NCBI GenBank assembly: GCA_026415275.1
Contig: JAOAHK010000108.1
Coordinates: 1 to 7,637 of the forward strand
Direction: 5' to 3'
DNA from: Anaerolineales bacterium
GTDB lineage: Bacteria > Chloroflexota > Anaerolineae > Anaerolineales > UBA4823
Length of the DNA: 7,637 nt
The stretch's first letter is position 1; each line of letters starts with the position of its first letter. Shown here piece after piece: positions 1 through 5,568 of this stretch. The position numbers and the translations under genes were made by a program. Below the pieces are notes generated by a model that was not told the DNA's origin, did not search any database, and worked only from the letters and a program-made list of their open reading frames with translations.

Positions 1-532
1 GATCAAGATCGGAATATTCAATCTCGGTGAAAGTGGGATTAATGATGAATTCTCCGTCAATCCTTCCGATGCGCACTGCGCCGATTGGTCCTCCCCAAGG
101 AATGTCGGAGATCGCCAAAGCAGCAGAGGCTGCATTGACGGCTAGAATGTCAATTGGGTTTTCACCGTCCGATGAGAGAGAATAGAGGATAATTTGAACT
201 TCATTGCGGAGGTCTTTGGGGAAAAGTGGTCTTAATGGACGATCAGCGAGACGAGCCGTAAGGATGGCTTCGTCTGAAGGTCGCCCTTCGCGCCGGAAAA
301 ATGATCCAGGTATCCGACCTCCGGCGTACATTCTTTCTTCGTATTCCACAGTGAGCGGGAAGAAGTCCACACTCTCTTTCGGTTCACTGCTCATTGTAGC
401 AGCGGCAAAGACAACAGTATCTCCGATTCGAACCGTTACCGCGCCACCTGCTTGTAGAGCGATTTTTCCAGTTTCAATTTGAAAACGTTTGTTTCCAACT
501 GTGGTTTCGACAATAACACTTTCAGGTTTCAT
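1..532 (-). CDS. pnp: Polyribonucleotide nucleotidyltransferase (PNPase), N-terminal part, cut by window edge
   Basis: Only the first 177 residues are present; the gene runs off the left edge. PNPase is a phosphorolytic 3'-to-5' exoribonuclease, a cytoplasmic trimer that can work with RNase E-type degradosomes, and it can add 3' tails in reverse. The visible part is the first RNase PH-like domain. It carries the family's hallmark block around residues 57–105: [11 protein letters not shown], then [18 protein letters not shown], then the [10 protein letters not shown] segment. The start is the ATG at 530–532 on the minus strand. It is preceded by TTAGGA at 540–545, a reasonable Shine-Dalgarno about 8–9 bases upstream, and the N-terminus matches the usual family length. 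It lies 104 bases downstream of rpsO on the same strand, the conserved rpsO–pnp order. I found no convincing promoter of its own, so it is probably co-transcribed with rpsO. Confidence 0.97.
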   Translation of the reverse strand, partial: MKPESVIVETTVGNKRFQIETGKIALQAGGAVTVRIGDTVVFAAATMSSEPKESVDFFPLTVEYEERMYAGGRIPGSFFRREGRPSDEAILTARLADRPLRPLFPKDLRNEVQIILYSLSSDGENPIDILAVNAASAALAISDIPWGGPIGAVRIGRIDGEFIINPTFTEIEYSDLD

Positions 533-601
533 ATTCTTTTCCTAACATCCATGTGTAGTATATGAAATATTTTAGTATCCCCTCGCAATATACTATGAAG
601 A

Positions 602-629
602 GAGTAGATGGGTAGATTCCCCCCTACTC
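602..629 (-). other. rpsO–pnp intergenic hairpin (possible RNA processing or partial termination site)
   Basis: In minus-strand RNA this reads as GAGTAG pairing with CTACTC (602–607 with 624–629), an internal G·U/G·A step, then GGG with CCC around a 6-base loop. It begins 8 bases after the rpsO stop codon. The bases after it (TCTTCATAG) are not a clean T-run, so it is a poor intrinsic terminator. In Escherichia coli the rpsO–pnp gap holds a leaky terminator and RNase III-cut stems involved in pnp autoregulation. A similar role here is inference by position only. Confidence 0.5.
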
Positions 630-636
630 GATCCTT

Positions 637-909
637 TTATTTACGCCGAATATTTAGACGATCCGTTAATGCAGTGTACCGATTGTAGTCACTACGCCGA
701 AGATAAGCCAGTAAGCGGCGGCGTCTGCCAACCATCTTGAGCAAACCGCGTCTAGAGGACTCATCGTGTTTGTGAGCTTTCAGGTGCTCTGTAAGCTGAT
801 TAATTCGTGTAGTCAGCAAAGCGATTTGCACCTCTGGTGAGCCCGTGTCGCTTGGATGACGGGAAAACTCCTGCATTAACTTTTGTTTTGACTCCTTGTC
901 TAATGTCAT
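637..909 (-). CDS. rpsO: 30S ribosomal protein S15
   Basis: A complete 90-residue protein, the normal S15 length (about 89). S15 is a primary binder of the central domain of 16S rRNA and helps nucleate assembly of the platform. The sequence shows the family signature throughout: [20 protein letters not shown] at residues 21–40, the [25 protein letters not shown] core at about 47–70, and the [17 protein letters not shown]-terminus. The ATG (907–909) is preceded by GGAG about 9 bases upstream. The gene has its own extended -10 promoter at 995–1003 and a leader of about 80 bases that can fold, which fits the widespread autoregulation of rpsO by S15. pnp follows on the same strand. Confidence 0.98.
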   Translation of the reverse strand: MTLDKESKQKLMQEFSRHPSDTGSPEVQIALLTTRINQLTEHLKAHKHDESSRRGLLKMVGRRRRLLAYLRRSDYNRYTALTDRLNIRRK

Positions 910-974
910 GACATCTGCTCCTATTAAATATTCTATGCAGGTCTCCGATTCCGAAGCATTTTGTGCCTTGGAAT
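910..974 (-). promoter_or_regulatory. Structured rpsO leader, candidate S15 autoregulatory element
   Basis: Two helices can be drawn in the minus-strand leader. The first uses 948–974: ATTCC pairs with GGAAT, then AA with TT and GCA with TGC, with single-base bulges, closing a CAAAA loop. The second uses 910–943: GACCTGC pairs with GCAG plus GTC with a two-base AU bulge. The GTC lies directly against the ATG, and the GCAG overlaps the Shine-Dalgarno GGAG, so this helix would hinder initiation. Autoregulatory rpsO leaders of unrelated structure are known in several phyla; membership here is inferred from position and foldability and was not matched to a described class. Confidence 0.45.
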
Positions 975-994
975 GGTCTAGTCACTGCGAAAAA

Positions 995-1003
995 ATTATA
1001 TCA
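995..1003 (-). promoter_or_regulatory. Extended -10 promoter for rpsO(-pnp)
   Basis: The minus strand reads TGATATAAT here, a perfect extended -10 (TGnTATAAT). No good -35 lies 16–18 bases upstream, which is normal for extended -10 promoters. The predicted start point is near 988, giving a leader of about 80 bases before the rpsO ATG. A short inverted repeat (ATAAAA, 4-base gap, TTTTAT; 1003–1018) abuts the upstream edge of the element. A promoter here makes rpsO at least partly independent of the upstream minus-strand genes. Confidence 0.65.
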
Positions 1004-1033
1004 TAAAACGGATTTTATAGAGATGCATTATCA

Positions 1034-1043
1034 ACGATATCGT
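1034..1043. repeat. Ten-base perfect palindrome ACGATATCGT upstream of the rpsO promoter
   Basis: The palindrome lies roughly 45–55 bases upstream of the predicted rpsO start point and about 20 bases after the stop codon of the helical-repeat gene. It could be a small operator, but a 10-base palindrome may also occur by chance. It has no T-run and is not a terminator. The rest of the 910–1061 gap contains the rpsO leader and promoter and nothing else I can support. Confidence 0.2.
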
Positions 1044-1061
1044 ATCTAAATAAGGGGTAAT

Positions 1062-1859
1062 CTAACGATTGATAGCACTCTGTAAATCTGCTTGAAGTTC
1101 GGTGGGAAATGATTTTAGACAAGATTTGATGAGTTTTTTTGCATCTGCTGCAGGATTTTCATTGAGAGCATTACGCATAAGGTATGCCATCTCCTTTGGA
1201 GATTTTTCAATGAGATGATGGCAGATTGAAACGACTTCCTGATAGATCTGTGGTGGACATCGATGGAGATATGGAGTTATTACTTTGAAGAGCAGGGGGA
1301 GATCGCTGAAAGAGATGGATAAACTAAGTTGTTCGAGTACAAAAAATCCAAACTTGCGAATATCGTGGCGATCGTCAATTATCCATTTCTGAGCTTGATT
1401 GATCAATGATATCGGATCCTGAAGACGAATCGTCTCCAACCCTTGTTGGGCAATTGAAACGATTAGTTCGGGATGAATGCAACTCGTCACCCATTGCTCT
1501 GAAATTTGGAAAGTCTCTTTTCGCATCTCTAAAGGGAGATGCTTTAGGACTGATATTGCTAGGTCTTTACACTCTTGAATAGGTTGACTCCAAAGCTGTT
1601 CTGCGATCTTGAGTGCATGGATGGGATGTGAACCGCTTAGAGTAGCAAACTCTTTCTTCAGCGTGCGCAATAAGGGTTGAGGCACATGATAGCTTTTCAA
1701 AGAAGAAGGCAGTGAGGCCAATTCTCCTGCACGGTATGCGTGATCTGAATAATTTTCTAATAGCTCTTTGATTTTTTTTAAGAAGACTTCAGGCTCTTCA
1801 TAATTATAAAAACAATGTTCAACCTGTTTTTGCAACCGAAGCGGATCAATGACAGGCAT
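1062..1859 (-). CDS. Helical-repeat protein, DNA alkylation repeat (AlkD/HEAT-like) family, function uncertain
   Basis: A 265-residue protein with no signal peptide or membrane segment, apparently all helical. Helix pairs repeat about every 35–40 residues, as in HEAT/ALK solenoids. The stretch ALKIAEQLW-SQPIQECKDLAISVL at 82–105 resembles the A(L)..LW....E.....A...L pattern of AlkD-type DNA glycosylases, and DIRKFGFFVLEQL at 166–178 resembles the later Arg-containing helix. In AlkD a Trp and an Asp in a W..vD context act on alkylated bases. The matching region here (QWVTSCIHPELI, 122–133) has a Trp but no obvious Asp, so catalytic activity is doubtful. The ATG lies 4 bases after the stop of the MazG-like gene, with GGGA about 9 bases upstream, so the two are an operon. 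No terminator is evident after it, so read-through into rpsO is possible. It could instead be a generic HEAT scaffold protein. Confidence 0.6.
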   Translation of the reverse strand: MPVIDPLRLQKQVEHCFYNYEEPEVFLKKIKELLENYSDHAYRAGELASLPSSLKSYHVPQPLLRTLKKEFATLSGSHPIHALKIAEQLWSQPIQECKDLAISVLKHLPLEMRKETFQISEQWVTSCIHPELIVSIAQQGLETIRLQDPISLINQAQKWIIDDRHDIRKFGFFVLEQLSLSISFSDLPLLFKVITPYLHRCPPQIYQEVVSICHHLIEKSPKEMAYLMRNALNENPAADAKKLIKSCLKSFPTELQADLQSAINR

Positions 1860-1863
1860 GGTT

Positions 1864-2163
1864 TTATTCCCACTTTCGCTGATAGTTCGTGTTTAGTTTT
1901 TCTAAGGTAGCCTTTTCGAGGTCAATTTCCGCGAGAGAAGAAATTTGAAGTAGATAGAGGAGGACATCAGCAAGTTCATCTGCAAGTATCTTCCGATCCT
2001 TTACTTGCTCTTGCCATTGAAATTGCTCGAGGACTTCACAGGCTTCGAGAACCAAAGATATGGCAAGATTCTTGAGGGTTTGTGGGTGAGAACTTGATTG
2101 TTCGTACCAACCTTTGGATTGGACGAAACGATGCATATGTTCAGTAAGGTCTTTTATTTCCAT
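1864..2163 (-). CDS. MazG-like nucleotide pyrophosphohydrolase (dCTPase/RS21-C6 type)
   Basis: A 99-residue single-domain all-alpha NTP pyrophosphatase from the chosen start. It resembles the small MazG-like group that includes human DCTPP1, which hydrolyses dCTP and modified dNTPs to the monophosphate and pyrophosphate and so cleans the nucleotide pool. The Mg-binding signature is present: E40-A-C-E43 in helix 2, followed by L-F/Q-F-Q-W, then E63-L-A-D66 in the ADELADVLLYLL helix. The F-V-x-x-K/R-x-W start of the fold is also there (residues 13–19). An upstream in-frame ATG at 2206–2208 would add 15 residues. I prefer the ATG at 2161–2163 because family members start near this MEIKDLTE segment and because a strong promoter lies inside the 15-codon extension. 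Substrate preference cannot be read from sequence. The helical-repeat gene follows after 4 bases. Confidence 0.85.
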   Translation of the reverse strand: MEIKDLTEHMHRFVQSKGWYEQSSSHPQTLKNLAISLVLEACEVLEQFQWQEQVKDRKILADELADVLLYLLQISSLAEIDLEKATLEKLNTNYQRKWE

Positions 2164-2172
2164 ATTAGGCGG

Positions 2173-2201
2173 ATTATATGGTTGATAGAAATAATCGTCA
2201 A
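2173..2201 (-). promoter_or_regulatory. Strong sigma-70-type promoter for the MazG-like gene, predicted leaderless
   Basis: The minus strand has TTGACG (2196–2201), a 17-base spacer, and TATAAT (2173–2178): one mismatch from the full consensus. The predicted start point is about 2165–2167, only 2–4 bases before the ATG at 2161–2163. No Shine-Dalgarno precedes that ATG. The arrangement implies a leaderless mRNA and argues against the upstream ATG at 2206–2208, which would lie upstream of the start point. Confidence 0.75.
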
Positions 2202-2253
2202 TTCTCATTTCTGATCGAACTTTTTGAGATGGATCGCTTTGAAGGAGTGCCCG

Positions 2254-2262
2254 TGATATACT
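2254..2262 (+). promoter_or_regulatory. Extended -10 promoter for the tRNA nucleotidyltransferase fusion gene, predicted leaderless
   Basis: TGATATACT is an extended -10 with a single mismatch in the hexamer; no convincing -35 is present at normal spacing. The predicted start point is about 2268–2269, 2–3 bases before the ATG at 2271. The GGAG at 2244–2247 lies too far upstream (more than 20 bases) to serve that ATG and would fall outside the transcript. It faces away from the minus-strand promoter at 2173–2201, giving a divergent promoter pair in about 110 bases. Confidence 0.55.
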
Positions 2263-2270
2263 CTAACATC

Positions 2271-4907
2271 ATGCGCATTATACTGACTCATGAAGTTGCT
2301 GATTTCGATGCAATTGCGTCCTTATTAGGAGCGTATTTTTTAGATCCGAGCAGCTTTCCGGTCTTACCGCGTAAAATTAACCGCAATGTGCGCGGCTTCC
2401 TGACCCTTTACGGTGCTGAATTGCCTTTCGTGGAACTGCGTGATCTCCCATCAGAACCGATTGAGCAAATTACATTGGTTGATACTCAGGCAATGACATC
2501 TGTAAAGGGGATCACCTCTCAGACGAAGGTACGCGTCATCGATCATCATCCGCTCAGGGAAGATATATCAACGGATTGGAATGTAACGCTTTCAGCAACT
2601 GGTGCAAACACAACCCTTTTGATTGAGTTAATTCGGGGTCGGGAAATTAATCTAACCCCAATTCAAGCTACTCTCTTATTATTGGGTATCTATGAAGATA
2701 CAGGTGCGTTAACTTACACACGTACAACTCCACGTGATTTACAAGCTGCTGCATTTTTACTTGAAAGAGGTGCAAGCCTAGCCGTATTGGCGAATTACTT
2801 GTACCACCCTCTTTCTGATGATCAAATGAAAATTTTTAATCAATTGCAATCAAATTATCGAACAGTAGATGTGCATGGGCATCGCGTGGTTATCGCCAAG
2901 GCTGAAATTGGGAATTTGGAAGAAGAGCTTTCAACAATTGCTCATAAATTACGGGATGTGTTAGAACCCGATGCTCTGTTCGTTCTTGTCCAGACAAAAA
3001 GTGGAATTCAACTGATCGCACGATCGACCAACGACGACATTGACGTTTCAAAAGTGGCTCAAAAATTTGGAGGAGGTGGACATGAACGGGCGGCAGCTTG
3101 TTTGGTGAAAGATACTTCAATTGCCTCTCTCGAGAATGAGCTTATCAATACCTTGATGAAGATTGTTACTCCCGCAATAGTTGTTGCTCAGATTTTATCC
3201 CGAGATCCGCAACTGATACCGCCTGATATGGGGGTGAACGAGATTGCAATGCTTATGCAGAAATACGGACATGAAGGCTACCCAGTCGTGGAAGGTGGAA
3301 AAGTCATTGGATTGGTTACTCGCCGAGCAGTGGATCGGGCTATTGCGCATAAATTGAACCTAAACGCTCGACAAATTATGGAGGCGGGGCAGGTGATGGT
3401 CTCTCCCGAGGATTCGCTTGAGACAGTTCAGATGTTGATGACCACAACGGGGTGGGGGCAAATACCTGTTGTAGATCATACGGGCAATATAATTGGTATT
3501 GTGACTCGCACGGACGTAATTAAGACTCTTCCGATTGGCAATCGTCACCCTTCCAAAATTAATCTGGCTAGTCGTTTGGAAAAGATCTTACCCAAAGCTC
3601 AAGTGATCCTAATCAAGCTGGTTTCACAAATAGCTTTGGAAAATCGCCTAGCACTCTTCATCGTTGGCGGATTTGTCCGAGATTTATTACTTGAGAAGCC
3701 AAGTATGGATTTCGACTTGGTTGTTGAGGGAGATGCAATATCACTCGCTAAGGCATTGCGTTCTAAATTCGGGGGGAGAGTGATAAAGCACGATCGATTC
3801 CGTACAGCGAAATGGTTTATCGATAAACACAACCCAAAGCTAATCCAACAACTACAACGGTTCATTGAGGGTGAGTCAACTGCAATCCTTTTCGATGAAA
3901 TTCCAGCCACTTTAGATTTTGTCACTGCACGCACAGAGTTCTACACCCACCCGACCGCTTTACCAACTGTTGAACCCAGTAGTATAAAATTGGATTTACA
4001 TCGGAGAGATTTTACGATCAACACATTGGCGATTCGCCTTGATGGCATCCATTATGGGGAACTGCATGATTATTGGGGTGGTTTAAGCGATTTGCGCAGG
4101 GGAGTCATTCGCGTCTTGCATTCTCTTTCTTTTGTTGATGATCCGACGCGCATCTTACGTGCTGTACGCTTTGAACAGCGTTTTCATTTTCGTATTGAAG
4201 AGCGAACGCTGCAACTCATTTTTGAAGCTAGAAGTTTACTGCCCCGAGTTTCTGGTGACCGGATTCGACATGAGCTGGATTTGATTTTTGTGGAAGAGAA
4301 TGTTATAGCCATGCTTGATCGCCTTCAGGAAATGGAGGTCTTTCAATATATCCACCCTGACCTCAAATGGGATCATTGGCTCAAGCAACGTAGCCGACAG
4401 ATTTGGGATTTGAGCCCACAAGAACTAGGCATTGAACTAAAGGTTGCTGACTCTGATGTCCGTCGGGAGTTGTTTTATTTATTTCTGCTTTGCCGGCTCA
4501 ATCAAAATAGTCTGCAGAAGATTGGGGAAAGGCTAAAATTGCCATCTTCTTTGCAGAAAAAAGTTCGAGAGGCAAGCCGCCTTTGGAGGTTGAGAGATCA
4601 GATAATCAGGATGAATATCCTAGACGTTTTAGATGCGTTGGATGGAATTGATCCTTGTGTTGCGTATGCATTGGCTGTCATGGATGAGGATAATCGATTT
4701 GTTGAAAAGATACGCTTCTACTTTACGAAATGGATGAAAACGAAGTGTTACACAGATGGAACGCTTTTGAAACTAAAGGGACTGTCTCCTGGTCCTATTT
4801 ATCGCCAGATTTTGAATGAGCTCAAATTAGCTTGGATTGAGGGTAGAGTAAAGAGCCAGGAAGAAGAGTTTGAATTACTCAATAGAAGGATTCGCGAACT
4901 TGTCTAA
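2271..4907 (+). CDS. DHH/DHHA1 phosphoesterase – CBS pair – tRNA nucleotidyltransferase (CCA/poly(A) polymerase) fusion
   Basis: An 878-residue three-part protein. Residues 1–150 are a DHH phosphoesterase with all metal motifs: D11-x-D13, D71 in VDTQ, D91-H92-H93, and D143 in YEDTG. Residues 200–300 are DHHA1 with the GGGGHERAA motif at 267–275. Residues 307–419 are two CBS motifs, usually adenine-nucleotide sensors. From about 440 comes a class II nucleotidyltransferase: GGFVRD at 466–471, catalytic D480-x-D482, RRDFTINTLA at 578–587, DYWGGLSDLRRG near 600 and DDPTRILRAVRF near 623, followed by the RNA-binding helices. The enzyme should add CCA, or part of it, to tRNA 3' ends; similar large fusions are known from Aquifex, where CC- and A-addition are split between proteins. 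Activity type cannot be decided here. The frame is open upstream to 2178, but homology begins at MRIILTHEVADFDA and the promoter sits inside the extension, so I use the ATG at 2271. Confidence 0.93.
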   Translation: MRIILTHEVADFDAIASLLGAYFLDPSSFPVLPRKINRNVRGFLTLYGAELPFVELRDLPSEPIEQITLVDTQAMTSVKGITSQTKVRVIDHHPLREDISTDWNVTLSATGANTTLLIELIRGREINLTPIQATLLLLGIYEDTGALTYTRTTPRDLQAAAFLLERGASLAVLANYLYHPLSDDQMKIFNQLQSNYRTVDVHGHRVVIAKAEIGNLEEELSTIAHKLRDVLEPDALFVLVQTKSGIQLIARSTNDDIDVSKVAQKFGGGGHERAAACLVKDTSIASLENELINTLMKIVTPAIVVAQILSRDPQLIPPDMGVNEIAMLMQKYGHEGYPVVEGGKVIGLVTRRAVDRAIAHKLNLNARQIMEAGQVMVSPEDSLETVQMLMTTTGWGQIPVVDHTGNIIGIVTRTDVIKTLPIGNRHPSKINLASRLEKILPKAQVILIKLVSQIALENRLALFIVGGFVRDLLLEKPSMDFDLVVEGDAISLAKALRSKFGGRVIKHDRFRTAKWFIDKHNPKLIQQLQRFIEGESTAILFDEIPATLDFVTARTEFYTHPTALPTVEPSSIKLDLHRRDFTINTLAIRLDGIHYGELHDYWGGLSDLRRGVIRVLHSLSFVDDPTRILRAVRFEQRFHFRIEERTLQLIFEARSLLPRVSGDRIRHELDLIFVEENVIAMLDRLQEMEVFQYIHPDLKWDHWLKQRSRQIWDLSPQELGIELKVADSDVRRELFYLFLLCRLNQNSLQKIGERLKLPSSLQKKVREASRLWRLRDQIIRMNILDVLDALDGIDPCVAYALAVMDEDNRFVEKIRFYFTKWMKTKCYTDGTLLKLKGLSPGPIYRQILNELKLAWIEGRVKSQEEEFELLNRRIRELV
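4884..4890 (+). promoter_or_regulatory. Ribosome binding site AGAAGGA deciding the TTG start of the GNAT gene
   Basis: AGAAGGA ends 9 bases before the TTG at 4900–4902. It lies inside the last codons of the preceding gene. The earlier in-frame TTG at 4870 has no such site, so 4900 is the better start. Confidence 0.6.
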
Positions 4908-5445
4908 GGATAATCAAAACGGCTATTTTCGCTTGTTAAGATCATCCGATCTCCCGGCGCTGGAATGGGATGGAGAATATCTTCACTTTCGCCGCGTGTA
5001 TCGAGAAGTTTACGAGCAATCTCGCATTGGACGTGCTTTACCCTGGGTAATTGACATCCCTGAAGATGGGATCATTGGTCAGTTATTTGTGCAACTCGAC
5101 AGTCAGAATAAAAGTTTAGCGGATGGTGTTTCAAGGGCATATCTATTTTCGTTTCGTATCAAGCCGAAACATCAGGGTCAAGGTTGGGGTTCGAAATTAC
5201 TTACCCATGTCGAAACTTATTTGCTCGAACGGGGATACTGCTGGACGACATTGAGAGTTTCAAAAACAAATGACCTTGCTCGTTCCTTCTATGAACATCG
5301 CGGTTACTTGGTTGTGGGAGAGGATAGCAGCGAGTGGAGATATTTAGACCATCGGGGAATTCAACGGGTTGTGGTAGACCCTTCTTATCGGATGGAAAAG
5401 TGTTTGTTTGAAAAAAATTCCCTTGCTAAAGTAATTGCCTCATGA
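4900..5445 (+). CDS. GNAT family N-acetyltransferase
   Basis: A 181-residue single GNAT domain that transfers an acetyl group from acetyl-CoA to an amine; the acceptor is unknown. Motif A, the acetyl-CoA pyrophosphate loop, is HQGQGWG at residues 91–97, preceded by the strand AYLFSFRIKPK. Motif B is at about 122–137: TNDLARSFYEHRGY, with the usual Asn and a Tyr in the general-acid position, as in RimI-like enzymes. The N-terminal part (residues 12–60) is less typical. The TTG start at 4900 overlaps the previous gene by 8 bases and has a good Shine-Dalgarno, so translation is probably coupled to the tRNA nucleotidyltransferase fusion and the two form an operon. No substrate can be assigned; a link to tRNA or ribosomal protein modification is only suggested by the neighbour. 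The gene's last codons carry a promoter for nusA. Confidence 0.85.
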   Translation: MSKDNQNGYFRLLRSSDLPALEWDGEYLHFRRVYREVYEQSRIGRALPWVIDIPEDGIIGQLFVQLDSQNKSLADGVSRAYLFSFRIKPKHQGQGWGSKLLTHVETYLLERGYCWTTLRVSKTNDLARSFYEHRGYLVVGEDSSEWRYLDHRGIQRVVVDPSYRMEKCLFEKNSLAKVIAS

Positions 5446-5451
5446 TAAAAT
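5423..5451 (+). promoter_or_regulatory. Candidate nusA promoter overlapping the end of the GNAT gene
   Basis: TTGCTA (5423–5428), a 17-base spacer and TAAAAT (5446–5451) with a TG one base upstream of the -10 (extended -10, TGATAAAAT). The TG belongs to the GNAT stop codon. The -35 matches 4 of 6 consensus bases and the -10 matches 5 of 6. The start point would be near 5458, giving a leader of about 110 bases before nusA that includes the terminator-like hairpin at 5490–5512. I found no better promoter between that hairpin and nusA. Confidence 0.5.
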
Positions 5452-5489
5452 ATGCTCACTTCTTAGCGGGTTATGATCCGTTGTGGCTG

Positions 5490-5518
5490 AAAAGTGGGAG
5501 CTCCCCACTTTTCTTCTT
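5490..5518 (+). terminator. Intrinsic terminator or attenuator between the GNAT gene and nusA
   Basis: A perfect 9-bp stem (AAAAGTGGG at 5490–5498 with CCCACTTTT at 5504–5512) closes a 5-base AGCTC loop. A T-rich tail continues as TTTTCTTCTT to 5518. It is 44 bases after the GNAT stop and 50 bases before nusA. Because the stem begins with AAAA, it could also work weakly on the other strand. A second perfect hairpin follows at once (CTTCTT, GTAA, AAGAAG; 5513–5528) and would take up part of the T-rich tail. It may simply end the upstream operon, or act as an attenuator if the 5423–5451 promoter is real. Confidence 0.75.
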
Positions 5519-5568
5519 GTAAAAGAAGAGATTGGTTTTTTGTTGATACCGATGGAGAACAGTAAGAG

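Noticed and set aside
204..482. Open frame on the plus strand opposite the 5' part of pnp
   Set aside because: It lies entirely antisense to an unmistakable PNPase N-terminus; its translation is low in structure and resembles no family.
557..562. TATACT on the minus strand as a possible pnp promoter -10
   Set aside because: There is no TG extension and the -35 position reads CGAGGG, so it does not stand out from AT-rich background.
800..985. Open frame on the minus strand covering the rpsO leader and start
   Set aside because: It overlaps the rpsO promoter, leader and the S15 coding sequence in another frame, with no family resemblance.
2164..2208. Fifteen-codon N-terminal extension of the MazG-like gene to the ATG at 2206–2208
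   Set aside because: A near-consensus promoter lies within it, so the transcript should start downstream of that ATG; family members begin near the later ATG.
2178..2270. Upstream extension of the tRNA nucleotidyltransferase fusion gene to the ATG at 2178
   Set aside because: DHH homology begins at the ATG at 2271, the extension overlaps the MazG-like gene start, and an extended -10 promoter lies inside it.
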